A stretch of DNA of 64,000 nucleotides from Saprospiraceae bacterium. Lineage in GTDB: Bacteria > Bacteroidota > Bacteroidia > Chitinophagales > Saprospiraceae. Both the position numbers and the translations under genes were made by a program. The notes under the pieces are model-generated. The model was given only the letters and a program-made list of their open reading frames with translations. It had not been told where the DNA came from and made no database searches. The DNA lies in the NCBI GenBank assembly GCA_016787575.1, contig JAEUUO010000038.1, positions 1-64,000 of the forward strand, read 5' to 3'. Below, piece by piece: positions 20,431-29,405 of this stretch (its first letter is position 1; the number at the start of each line of letters is the position of its first letter).

Positions 20431-21938
20431 TTTCCTTTGTCATTTTCAGAGCCTACAAAAAGACGCAACATTATTTTGTGATAAAATTGATGAATCAATT
20501 GGTTTAGATCAGAAGAAACATTACAAATAAACACCAATCCTAAAAAGAGTACACTTGTCAATATACTTTGGATAAACAGCGCCAGCAAAGGATTTATATT
20601 GAAATAAAATTGCGACACAATTGCAAAGCATATCACAATTATTAACACCAGCTTATACCATGACGGGGTTAAAGGATGCATACCTGTTTTCCAATAGACT
20701 ACTACCGTTTTTAAAATATTATATATGGCAACCGATAAAAAAGTAGCTAAGGCTGCACCTTCAATTCCAAAAATCGGAATCAACCAAATGTTAAACGCTA
20801 TATTTAATAAGGCCATTAAGATTAATAAATAAAGTTCCAACATATAATGTCTTGAATAAGCCAATACATAATGATTAATACCTGTTGCTGCATCGATTAT
20901 CCTTGCCAACAACAGCCAGGCCAACAATCGCTCTATTTTTATTACTTCCTCCGGATTTGGCATTAACTTGCTTAAATAAATAAATCCGGTATAAATACAC
21001 AACCCAATCCAAACCGTTGGAATAAGCATATTTACAGTTGATTTTGAATATACGGTTTGCAATGCCTCTTGTGCTTTTTCTTTTGAACAAGCTGCAACCA
21101 ATGAATTCAAACCATCTGTTAAAGCAGATGCAGGAATAAAAGCCACATTACTTATAAATACAGCCAGTGTAAACAGACCATTTGCTTGAGCTCCAATAAA
21201 ACTGGTAACAAGAATGGAATCGATTCTCAATGCAAGAATCGCACTGGCTCCTCCTAAAACAGAAAACAATGCAAAACGAATGATTGAATTTTTCTGAGGA
21301 ATTTGAAACTCAAGTCGATTAAAAGGAATTTTAAAATGGACAGCCTTTGATAGATTAACATACAAAAACCCAATTGCAAATACATAATAAAGACAAATTA
21401 ATAGGGCAAATTGGATTCCGTTTAAATAGTTTTTAAAACTTAGTATAAATAAAAAAGGTAAGAATAATTTCATCAAAAATACCAGCATCGCCGGCCAAAC
21501 CAATCGCTGAAAATTGATGAAAATTGTTGAAAATAAATCAAATATTACATACAAGATCCCTATGGGTAAAATAAAAATAACAAACGGCCTGACATACGCA
21601 TCGTTTGAGCCAAGAATTTTTTGAATCCATGGAAAAAACAACAGAAAAACACCTATAAAAATGCCAATTCCCAAAGTGTAGGCTGAAAAAATAAAAGCAA
21701 AAAATCGGGATGCATTTTCTTTGGTGTCTTTAAAGTGTGGATAATAACGCAACAACACCGTTCCAAAACCTAAACTGATAAAAGGAACCATGAGTGAGGC
21801 TGTATTGGTTAAAAATCCATAAAGTCCATATAGTTTCAAATCATTTGGATAAATAAAAATCGTACTAAGTGCTCCCACAACAGCACCTGTAATTTGAATA
21901 ATTGAACTTAATAAACTTTGTTTCCGGATTAACTCCAT
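20427..21938 (-). CDS. Polysaccharide/oligosaccharide flippase (Wzx/MVF-type)
   Basis: A 503-residue membrane protein with about 14 helices, matching polysaccharide biosynthesis proteins of the MOP superfamily that flip undecaprenyl-linked glycans across the inner membrane. The N-terminus (IIQITGAVVGALSTIFIYP) and the FGIEGAALATFLSVAIYNILK segment fit the family. It lies back-to-back with a WecE-like sugar aminotransferase gene (86 bases between start codons), linking it to O-antigen or related surface glycan production. The substrate cannot be read from the sequence. Confidence 0.9.
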   Translation of the reverse strand: MELIRKQSLLSSIIQITGAVVGALSTIFIYPNDLKLYGLYGFLTNTASLMVPFISLGFGTVLLRYYPHFKDTKENASRFFAFIFSAYTLGIGIFIGVFLLFFPWIQKILGSNDAYVRPFVIFILPIGILYVIFDLFSTIFINFQRLVWPAMLVFLMKLFLPFLFILSFKNYLNGIQFALLICLYYVFAIGFLYVNLSKAVHFKIPFNRLEFQIPQKNSIIRFALFSVLGGASAILALRIDSILVTSFIGAQANGLFTLAVFISNVAFIPASALTDGLNSLVAACSKEKAQEALQTVYSKSTVNMLIPTVWIGLCIYTGFIYLSKLMPNPEEVIKIERLLAWLLLARIIDAATGINHYVLAYSRHYMLELYLLILMALLNIAFNIWLIPIFGIEGAALATFLSVAIYNILKTVVVYWKTGMHPLTPSWYKLVLIIVICFAIVSQFYFNINPLLALFIQSILTSVLFLGLVFICNVSSDLNQLIHQFYHKIMLRLFVGSENDKGN

Positions 21939-22024
21939 CGCTAAGTTAATTTTTATTGTATTGCAAACCCTTCACCCGATTGGAATGTTTTACTTTTACG
22001 GCGAAAGTAAGCAATCATTCAGAA

Positions 22025-23164
22025 ATGCCCGTCTTACCAAACATACCATTTCACATCCCTTACAAGAGTATCAAAGCCTTAGATTACCTGCATGAGGTAC
22101 TCATTCAAAACAATGCTGCCAGCGATGCATATTTTCATCAACGCTGCAAAAACTGGTTTGCACAAAACCAGCATATTTCCAATATGTATTTGTGCGGATC
22201 TTGTACCGATGCCCTTGAATTTTCTGGATTACTTGCAGGTTTTGCCCCTGGAGATGAAATCATTCTACCAAGCTATACTTTTACATCAACAGCAAATGCA
22301 TTCTTATTGCGTGGATGTACGCTTCGCTTTGCTGACACATCCCGTGCAAGACCAAATATTGAATTGGAGCAGATTTTACCTTTGATCAATCAACAAACCA
22401 GGGCCATTGCATTGATTCATTATGCCGGCATTGCGGTCGATATGGATCCCATCCTGAGTTTTGCAAAAGCTCATAATATATTGGTTATTGAAGATGCTGC
22501 ACAATGCATTGGCGCTCGTTACAAAGGAAAATATTTAGGAAGTATTGGCAATTTAGGATGCATTTCTTTTCATACTTCTAAAATTATTCATTGTGGTGAA
22601 GGAGGCGCCCTCTTTATAAATCAAGAATCCTTTGCATCCCATGCCGAATTGATCTTTGAAAAAGGAACCAACCGAAAGGCTTATAAAAATTATGAAACAG
22701 ACTTTTACGAATGGAAATCAATTGGCTCATCGTATGGCATGTCAGAATTTCAAGCTGCAGTGCTATATGCTCAATTGCAAGGATTGTCCGATGTAATAAT
22801 CCGACAACTAAAATATTGGAACCTGTATCATGAAAATTTAAAAGAATTAGAAGCAAATGGTACATTGCTCTTGCCGGATCTCCCGGATTATGCACAAATT
22901 AATGGAAGTGAATACTACATTGTTTTAGAAAGCGAATTGCAAAGAAATCAATTGCAACAACACCTTGAATCACAAGGCATTCAAACCACAACGCATTACC
23001 GTGCTCTTCATAGAAGTAGTTTTTATAAAAACAGATACAAGCAACAGCTTATAAACACCGATTATTTTGAAGCCTGCTTATTGAGATTGCCCTTACATTT
23101 TTATTTAACAGAACAAGATGTACTTCAAGTATGCAAGTCTGTTATTCGATTTATTAAGAATTAA
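22025..23164 (+). CDS. wecE: dTDP-4-amino-4,6-dideoxygalactose transaminase (WecE-like)
   Basis: PLP-dependent aminotransferase that aminates a dTDP-4-keto-6-deoxyhexose during surface glycan synthesis. The start IPFHIPYKSI, the GSCTDALE block, PSYTFTSTANAF, IEDAAQCIGARYKG and the PLP lysine in SFHTSK (Lys186) match the WecE/RffA subgroup closely, including EKGTNRKAY and IGSSYGMSEFQAA. I start at the ATG giving MPVLPNIPFH, which yields 379 residues, the family length; a longer frame would begin 17 bases from the divergent flippase. A TACTTTTA box lies about 27 bases upstream of the chosen start. Confidence 0.9.
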   Translation: MPVLPNIPFHIPYKSIKALDYLHEVLIQNNAASDAYFHQRCKNWFAQNQHISNMYLCGSCTDALEFSGLLAGFAPGDEIILPSYTFTSTANAFLLRGCTLRFADTSRARPNIELEQILPLINQQTRAIALIHYAGIAVDMDPILSFAKAHNILVIEDAAQCIGARYKGKYLGSIGNLGCISFHTSKIIHCGEGGALFINQESFASHAELIFEKGTNRKAYKNYETDFYEWKSIGSSYGMSEFQAAVLYAQLQGLSDVIIRQLKYWNLYHENLKELEANGTLLLPDLPDYAQINGSEYYIVLESELQRNQLQQHLESQGIQTTTHYRALHRSSFYKNRYKQQLINTDYFEACLLRLPLHFYLTEQDVLQVCKSVIRFIKN

Positions 23165-23177
23165 AATTTCCTAGAGT

Positions 23178-24446
23178 TCATTCAGCATTCCAAATTTTTT
23201 GAACAATCTGGTCTCGCTGATTTTTAAGGAATTGCCGTGGTTTATTTAAACTGAATATCTTACAATAAGCTGCAAAATCCATAAACAATCCAAATACATA
23301 TAAAGAAAACATCAGAAACACAAACAATAGAACCGTCTCTGGCCAACTAAAATAATTATGAAGAACAATTAAAAGGAATATGGAAAATAAAGAATGAAAA
23401 ATCATGCTGATAGCCAATCGGACTGGCGCATAAAATTCCTGACTTTTAATTTTAGATTTAGCAAATGATTTAGCAAGAATCAAAGGAATTCCAAAAGCCA
23501 AAATGCCTGGCAGACCTATAAAAAAACATACCAAACAACAAAGAATTTGAAGCATTCGCTCGGCAGCACTATAAAAAACAGCTGCATCAAAAGATTTAAA
23601 ATTTGAATGTCGGGACGCATAAGAATGCAGAGCATCATTTAACTGTGTTAAAAATGCTGAAGATTTTGCATTCAATGAATCTATAAACTTATCCAAATTT
23701 TTATGAGGGGTCTGGCTGTAAAAAATTCCGGATCCATCGTATGGATTCAATTGCTTTTCAAGCATTTCAAATGAAAGGTTGTAAACTGCTTCCTGATGGT
23801 GGTGTGAAATCGATGGTACAACTTCCTGCATTTTTTCCTGAAACAGCGCAGTTAATAAACTTAACTTATCCTCTGCTCGTTCGTTTTTGCGATACCATTC
23901 AACAATATCGATAGGTTCGCCAAATTTTAAATAAACATCGTTTCGGGTTTTTGTAGGATTGATGTAGTAAATGCCAGTTGGTACAACATATAGTTCATCC
24001 ACATTTTTTTCTTCTACAGTTCCAATTGCCAATCTGGCAGCACCTTTTTGCAAGGGTCGTAAATATTTTACCAATTGCGAACTGGCCTCTGGAAACATCA
24101 AGACAACTTCTTGTTGTGCTAAAACTTCAAATGTTTGATCAAACGTACTTTTATTGTTACGCAATTTTCCAAAACCATCTTTAAATCGGTAAATAGGAAT
24201 TTGGTTGGTTGATTTAAGAATTGGCAACAACCATTTTTTTTCAAACATATCACCGCGCACTAAAAAATGAAGATCGCGGTGCTGATTGGCAGCAATAATA
24301 CAAGCTTCTAAAAATGTATTCGGATGGTTTACAATAAATATTACAGGACCTTTTGTTGGAATGCGTTCTCTTCCATATACGAACATCCGTCTGAAGTACA
24401 ATCTGAATGCAAGGTGTGCCCAGACCTTAAGTAGTTTATAAAACAT
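23178..24446 (-). CDS. PlsC-type lysophospholipid acyltransferase
   Basis: A 422-residue membrane-bound acyltransferase. The catalytic motif is FIVNHPNTFLEA, a Bacteroidota variant of the NHxxxxD box with one extra residue, and the second motif is MFPEASSQ in the place of FPEG. The N-terminal half is the acyltransferase domain; the C-terminal half (about 290-400) holds three or four membrane helices. The family adds acyl chains to lysophosphatidate or related lipids. It is convergent with the WecE-like gene and divergent from miaA. The acceptor substrate is not evident. Confidence 0.85.
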   Translation of the reverse strand: MFYKLLKVWAHLAFRLYFRRMFVYGRERIPTKGPVIFIVNHPNTFLEACIIAANQHRDLHFLVRGDMFEKKWLLPILKSTNQIPIYRFKDGFGKLRNNKSTFDQTFEVLAQQEVVLMFPEASSQLVKYLRPLQKGAARLAIGTVEEKNVDELYVVPTGIYYINPTKTRNDVYLKFGEPIDIVEWYRKNERAEDKLSLLTALFQEKMQEVVPSISHHHQEAVYNLSFEMLEKQLNPYDGSGIFYSQTPHKNLDKFIDSLNAKSSAFLTQLNDALHSYASRHSNFKSFDAAVFYSAAERMLQILCCLVCFFIGLPGILAFGIPLILAKSFAKSKIKSQEFYAPVRLAISMIFHSLFSIFLLIVLHNYFSWPETVLLFVFLMFSLYVFGLFMDFAAYCKIFSLNKPRQFLKNQRDQIVQKIWNAE

Positions 24447-24490
24447 GAGGATCGTTCATTAATAGGAATCTGTAAAAATAAACAATTGTT

Positions 24491-24498
24491 TACTTTTG
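24491..24498 (+). promoter_or_regulatory. -7 promoter box upstream of miaA
   Basis: TACTTTTG matches the Bacteroidota -7 consensus TAnnTTTG exactly, 10 bases before the miaA start. I do not see a TTG at the usual -33 spacing, so the call rests on one box and its position. Confidence 0.4.
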
Positions 24499-24508
24499 AC
24501 GGCAGAAC

Positions 24509-25423
24509 ATGAAGAATACTTTACTCGTAATAGATGGACCAACTGCCGGTGGCAAGACAGATCTGGCTTTTCAATGGGCTTGTGAATTGGCTTGCCCCAT
24601 CCTTTCGGCTGATAGCAGGCAAATATTTTGCGATGTAACCATTGGCACCTGCAAACCTTCTGAATATATTCTTAAAACTGTCAAACATTATTTTATCAAC
24701 CATATTCAAGTCGATGGATCATACAGTGTTGGGCAATACGAGCAAGAAGTCAATATACTTTTAGAAGAATTATTCAAGTTGCATCCGGTACTTATACTTT
24801 GCGGTGGAACCGGATTGTATATAAAATCAATTATTAAAGGAATGGATCAAATTCCACTTTCTTCAGAAGAGGTAAAACTGCAGAGCCAAAGTCTTTTAGA
24901 AGAACAAGGAATCGATGCTTGCCGTAAAATATTAGCTGAAGTCGATCCTTCTTATTATGCAACTGTAGATTTAAACAATTCCAGGCGCATCCTTAGAGCA
25001 TTGGAAGTCTATTTTGAAAGCGGACAGGCATTTTCCTCATTTTTAAATAAACCTAGCAATCCCAAACCTTTTGATATTGTTGAAATATGCCTTGTACCCG
25101 AACGCGCTCAATTGTATTCCCGTATTGAAGCACGTGTTGATCAAATGATTCTTGAAGGATTGTTTGACGAAGCAAAATCTCTGATTTCATACAGACATTG
25201 CCAGGCTCTTAAGACGGTAGGCTATCGTGAGAGTTTTGATTATCTGGATGGAACCATCACCAAAGCTCGTTGTATTGAACTGATCAAGCAAAACTCCAGA
25301 AATTATGCAAAAAGACAAATTACCTGGTTCAAAAAAGAATTAATTGGTACACAAATAGATTCAACCAATCCCCAAGAAATAAAAAATATCCGCAATCAGC
25401 TTGATGAATTATTCCCTCGGTAA
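24509..25423 (+). CDS. miaA: tRNA dimethylallyltransferase MiaA
   Basis: Transfers a dimethylallyl group to A37 of tRNAs that read codons starting with U. It has 304 residues, with the P-loop GPTAGGKT at 10-17, the SADSRQIF block at 33-40 and LCGGTGLYIKSIIKGMD, plus ARQITWF-like sequence (KRQITWFKKE) near the end. All are standard. It is a single gene. Its last 15 bases overlap the 3' end of the convergent DUF6438-like gene. Confidence 0.97.
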   Translation: MKNTLLVIDGPTAGGKTDLAFQWACELACPILSADSRQIFCDVTIGTCKPSEYILKTVKHYFINHIQVDGSYSVGQYEQEVNILLEELFKLHPVLILCGGTGLYIKSIIKGMDQIPLSSEEVKLQSQSLLEEQGIDACRKILAEVDPSYYATVDLNNSRRILRALEVYFESGQAFSSFLNKPSNPKPFDIVEICLVPERAQLYSRIEARVDQMILEGLFDEAKSLISYRHCQALKTVGYRESFDYLDGTITKARCIELIKQNSRNYAKRQITWFKKELIGTQIDSTNPQEIKNIRNQLDELFPR

Positions 25424-26155
25424 TATTTTCAAATTATTGTTTACACTTCGGATTCCAGGTTTCATTCGAAGCATAATAAGCATTTCATAACGGTTGATCT
25501 TTGATTCATCGTACTTAAAACTCCACAAATTCATTTCATTTGAAAGTCGCTTTTTGGATTTTAGTTCGTATAGATAAAATTCATTTTCCAATTGCGCAGT
25601 TGTCAAACTGCTGTCCATATCTACAATAAACTCATCCGATATTATTTCAGGATTGGTCAAATCAGATTTTTTTTGAATTTGGGTCCATTTCTCAGTTTTA
25701 ATCAATCCTGCCATTGCCTTTGCTAAATCATCCAAAGCATTTGGAAGATTGGAATTGCTTTTAATGAATTTACGCTTTGCTCCATTTTCATCAAAATAGC
25801 TAAGCTCTGTGACAGGAAGATCCGGAATGTTGATTATGTATTCAGCCTGGTAAGAATCCCAGTTTAATGCATCACCCATTCGTTTAAAACTTCTGATTTT
25901 CTCTTGGCTCAGTTGGCTAAAATAAACACCGGTTTTTTCTAAATGCTCTTTGCCTTCCAAAATTACCAAACCATTGCGATACATATTCAATTTATAAACC
26001 TGACAATGTCCAAAACAAGGATACTTTTGAACCGTCAACCAATGTTTCAATTCAACCGTTTTAGTTTTTACAGCATCTTTGGAACTCTTACAAGCATTAA
26101 ATCCCAACAAAACCATAAAACTACTGAGGATATAACTGATAGCTCTTAAGTTCAT
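25409..26155 (-). CDS. DUF6438-like lipoprotein
   Basis: A probable lipoprotein of 248 residues. Its start overlaps the stop of the upstream metalloprotease gene by four bases (ATGA), which I used to choose MNLRAISYI over a frame eight codons longer. A signal peptide ends in LLGFNAC, with Cys as the likely lipidation site. The next segment KYPCFGHCQVYKLNMYRNG carries the CFGxCxxY pattern of the DUF6438 family; its function is unknown. The C-terminal half (about 150-230) is a second domain I do not recognise. Translational coupling suggests it is made with the protease. Confidence 0.8.
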   Translation of the reverse strand: MNLRAISYILSSFMVLLGFNACKSSKDAVKTKTVELKHWLTVQKYPCFGHCQVYKLNMYRNGLVILEGKEHLEKTGVYFSQLSQEKIRSFKRMGDALNWDSYQAEYIINIPDLPVTELSYFDENGAKRKFIKSNSNLPNALDDLAKAMAGLIKTEKWTQIQKKSDLTNPEIISDEFIVDMDSSLTTAQLENEFYLYELKSKKRLSNEMNLWSFKYDESKINRYEMLIMLRMKPGIRSVNNNLKILPRE

Positions 26156-27333
26156 TGCACTAAAATTAATTTGTAACATAATTTCTCTTCTTTATTTGAC
26201 ACTAACAAAAAATATACGCCTGGGTTTACATCGAGTAGTTCTGCTGAAATTGTAACGCTGACTGCTTCTTCAAATTGTTGCTTCCATCGAAGGCGTCCAT
26301 TCATGTCATACAATTCAAGATTGCAACTAAAATATCCACGACTCTTACTAAGTAACTGCCAATCCAATTGATTTTGGCGTACAATAACTTGCTTCAAATC
26401 ATCCTGCAATCGCATAGTGCAGTTCATTTTTCCAATTTCCGGCCGATACAATTGAATTTGTTCTTGCATACGGTTTACCTGCCCAATTGTAAATAAATGC
26501 ATACACGCATCATCAACTAAACTCATGAAATTCATAAATTGGCTATTCTGACCACAACTTACTTGCGGAAATTTTGGGCATCCAAAGTATTCCAATCCTT
26601 GTAATGGGGTGTCAGCAACTATATCATCTCCAGCACAATTTGCTTGATCACCGGATAAATGAAACAATCCAAAAAAATGGCCCATCTCATGAACCAGGGT
26701 CTTTCCTTGATGAAAAGGTTTATTTCCATGTGCGGTTCCAATTGAACCTATGCTGCGATAATCCAAAATAATTCCATCCTCATCACTGCTTGCATCCCAA
26801 GGATATATGGCTTCTCCTAAAACTGGGCATTGGGATCTGTTGATGACAAAAATATTAATATATGTTTTAGGATCCCACAAATCGACACCGCCCAAATTTT
26901 TATGCATGAGACTTCGCTTTCCAAATTCTGTTTTACAAGCAATGGATAAATCTGAAATTGAAATCCATTCAATGCCAATGCTAGCATTCCCTACCGGATC
27001 TTTATCTGCGAGACAAAATTCAATGTTCGGATTTGCCTTTAAGTTGCGGAAAGCTTCCGGAATGTTATAATCCTCCGCATTGACCGCATTGTTAAAATAC
27101 CGGTTCAACACTTCCATTTGGGAATAAACTTGCATCGCACTTAATTTCTCCTCTGCACTTGAATAAAATATATGAAAAATTAATCTGCATTGCAATTTTT
27201 GCCGAAATTGAATTTTAAAATCTTGTGTTGAAATACTCCTGTATGTTGGCCCCGGCTTATATGGAGCGCATCGCTGCCCCGGCAGGGACTGAATTTCAAC
27301 AAACACCAAGAAAAAGCAGATCCATTTACTCAT
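26152..27333 (-). CDS. M43-family (pappalysin-like) secreted zinc metalloprotease
   Basis: A 393-residue extracellular protease. After a signal peptide (ending SLPGQ) it carries the zinc site HEMGHFFGLFH at 215-225 (HExxHxxGxxH) and a Met-turn FMNFMSLVDDAC, the hallmark of the metzincin M43/cytophagalysin group. The C-terminal 80 residues end in a type A T9SS-like beta domain (LDVNPGVYFLLVS), so export by T9SS is likely. It is upstream of, and coupled to, the DUF6438-like lipoprotein gene, and nine bases downstream of the coiled-coil lipoprotein gene. Confidence 0.9.
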   Translation of the reverse strand: MSKWICFFLVFVEIQSLPGQRCAPYKPGPTYRSISTQDFKIQFRQKLQCRLIFHIFYSSAEEKLSAMQVYSQMEVLNRYFNNAVNAEDYNIPEAFRNLKANPNIEFCLADKDPVGNASIGIEWISISDLSIACKTEFGKRSLMHKNLGGVDLWDPKTYINIFVINRSQCPVLGEAIYPWDASSDEDGIILDYRSIGSIGTAHGNKPFHQGKTLVHEMGHFFGLFHLSGDQANCAGDDIVADTPLQGLEYFGCPKFPQVSCGQNSQFMNFMSLVDDACMHLFTIGQVNRMQEQIQLYRPEIGKMNCTMRLQDDLKQVIVRQNQLDWQLLSKSRGYFSCNLELYDMNGRLRWKQQFEEAVSVTISAELLDVNPGVYFLLVSNKEEKLCYKLILVQ

Positions 27334-27342
27334 TTACTCTAA

Positions 27343-29283
27343 TTAGTCAGTATAAACGGAAATTACGATCCCATTTGCATCCGAATGTTGTTGCTTATCA
27401 TCCTCATTTTGAAATCCTTCAGAAATCTGAAAAGCAGAAACACCATAAACTTGCATCAGCTTTTTCAAGGTATTCATGCGTTTATCATTTGTATTAGCAC
27501 CGGATTGATTTAAACCTCCCTTTACAAATGAAATCTTCAATTTTCGATTTTGTTTTAAAATATTACTAAATGCCTCCATTAAACTCGCTCCCGATTCTTT
27601 AATTGCAAAACTTTCTTTGTCAAACAATGCATTCCACGGGATCAAGATCAGATCCCTTTCAGGAGTCGAACTGGTTTCAAAACCAATGATTGGATTGGAT
27701 TCAACCAAATTCCTTAGTTGCTTTTTGACTGATTCACCGATTCGCTTATTATTGCTGGATGGATTTATTTTTGGAATTGCTTGCGGTTCCTTATCAGGAA
27801 ATTGTGTTTGCTGCTTTGAATTCTTAACTTCAATTGGTAGGTTCGATTCTTTCTCATTTTTTGCAGTAACATTCGGATCCACTGTGCGTATTTCAACTTG
27901 TGTGTTGGAATTCTGAAGCGCTTTAAATTTTGCATTTAAACTATCCAGGCTGGCTTGCTTGCTTTCCAATCTTGAAATAGCAATTTTTAATTCTTCAACA
28001 TGGCTTTTCTTAAGTTGCAACAATTCTTTTTGCTTGAGTTGTAGGCTATCTTTCAAACCCAATGCAGATTCAAGTTCAGATTTTAACTGGTTTACTTTTT
28101 GTTCCAATTGCTCCCTCTGGTGTTCATTGGATTTTAAACCATCTCTCAGATCCTGATTTTGACTTTCAAGAATTGTTAATTTGCGTTCTTGTTGCATTCT
28201 TATAGAATCAGATTGAACAAATCTCATGGAATGCGTGGATGACTTGTTCAATTCTTCAGTTGTGGCGTTCAATTTAGCATCCTTCTCCAAAAGCAGTTGT
28301 TGTTGCTTTTGAATCTGGAGGTTCTTTTCATCAATGATTTCGTTCAATGCGGCTGTTGTTTTTTCATTTTGTTTCAGCTCCTCTTGCAATGCTTTAATTT
28401 CTGTTTCTTTTTGACTTTCCTTCTCTTTTACATTTGAGCTTGCCAATGTCTTTTGAATTCGCTCAAGTTCTAAATTAAGTGCAGCATTTGAATCTTTAAG
28501 TTTATCAAGTTCCTGATCTTTCTTCTGTATAGCTTCAAGCATTTGTGCATTCAGTCGATTTAGCTCCTCCTGATTTGCTTTGACTTGGTTAATTTCAGTT
28601 TGAAGTTCGTTCTCTCTGATTTTTTGATCAAAATTTGTTGTGGCCTTCAATGATTCCGATTCACTCTTAATTTCTCTTAATTCAATTTGCAATTGTTTAA
28701 TACGAAGTTCTCCAAACTGTACTTGTGATTTTAAAGAATCAATCAATTCATTGGTTGCCATCATTTCTTTGCCTTGTAATACAAGATTTGCTTTTTCCTT
28801 AGCAAGCGAGTTTTTCAAAAAAACAATTTCCTTGTTTAAGCTGTCTAGTTTTTTTGCAGTACTTTTTTTAGGTTCTTTAGCTTGAACAAGTTTTTCATAT
28901 TTTGCATTCAATTGTTCATAATCCAACTTAGATTTTACCAATTGGTCGTTGAGTTGTTTCATCTCTATGACTTGGCTTTCCTGAATCGTACTTTGCGTTT
29001 GTTCGTTTTCCAATGGATTGGAACTTGACGAGCTATCCTTTTTTTCAGGACCTGAATTGTGTTTTAAATAAAATTCAATCAATACATTTTCTGTCTTTTG
29101 CAATTGCAGTTTAGTTGACTCCAGTTCTTTTGCCAATATTTCCAGACTGTCTTTGTTGAATTTGTTTTCCTGAAGCTGGAAGCTTAACTGATCTCTTTCA
29201 GCGGTTACAGAGTGAAAACGCGAACTTGAGACACAAGCGTAAAAATTCAATACTGAACAGATAAGAAATATCCTGAAATGCAT
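27343..29283 (-). CDS. Coiled-coil lipoprotein with degenerate OmpA-like C-terminal domain
   Basis: A 646-residue protein: a signal peptide with a possible lipobox (LNFYAC, Cys17), then about 450 residues of nearly unbroken coiled coil rich in K, E, L and Q. A C-terminal domain of about 130 residues (LILIPWNALFDKES ... GIVISVYTD) has an OmpA-like beta-alpha-beta pattern but lacks the usual peptidoglycan-binding NxxL...RA residues in clear form. Such proteins can tether the outer membrane to peptidoglycan or span the periplasm; this is inference. It is first in a tight minus-strand group with the protease and DUF6438-like genes. Confidence 0.75.
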   Translation of the reverse strand: MHFRIFLICSVLNFYACVSSSRFHSVTAERDQLSFQLQENKFNKDSLEILAKELESTKLQLQKTENVLIEFYLKHNSGPEKKDSSSSSNPLENEQTQSTIQESQVIEMKQLNDQLVKSKLDYEQLNAKYEKLVQAKEPKKSTAKKLDSLNKEIVFLKNSLAKEKANLVLQGKEMMATNELIDSLKSQVQFGELRIKQLQIELREIKSESESLKATTNFDQKIRENELQTEINQVKANQEELNRLNAQMLEAIQKKDQELDKLKDSNAALNLELERIQKTLASSNVKEKESQKETEIKALQEELKQNEKTTAALNEIIDEKNLQIQKQQQLLLEKDAKLNATTEELNKSSTHSMRFVQSDSIRMQQERKLTILESQNQDLRDGLKSNEHQREQLEQKVNQLKSELESALGLKDSLQLKQKELLQLKKSHVEELKIAISRLESKQASLDSLNAKFKALQNSNTQVEIRTVDPNVTAKNEKESNLPIEVKNSKQQTQFPDKEPQAIPKINPSSNNKRIGESVKKQLRNLVESNPIIGFETSSTPERDLILIPWNALFDKESFAIKESGASLMEAFSNILKQNRKLKISFVKGGLNQSGANTNDKRMNTLKKLMQVYGVSAFQISEGFQNEDDKQQHSDANGIVISVYTD

Positions 29284-29353
29284 AATATATCAACGGATGT
29301 ACACACAAATTTACCAGCTTTGGCTTAATTTTTTTGACATTCCGATTCGCAGG

Positions 29354-29386
29354 TTTGAACTATTCACTTCATTTTCAGTTATTTTG
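29354..29386 (+). promoter_or_regulatory. Probable promoter of the acyltransferase-like gene
   Basis: TTTG, 21 bases, then TTATTTTG, close to the Bacteroidota TTG / TAnnTTTG promoter (one base off in the -7 box). It ends 19 bases before the TTG start of the downstream gene. Confidence 0.4.
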
Positions 29387-29405
29387 TATTGAAAATTAGG
29401 TTCTT

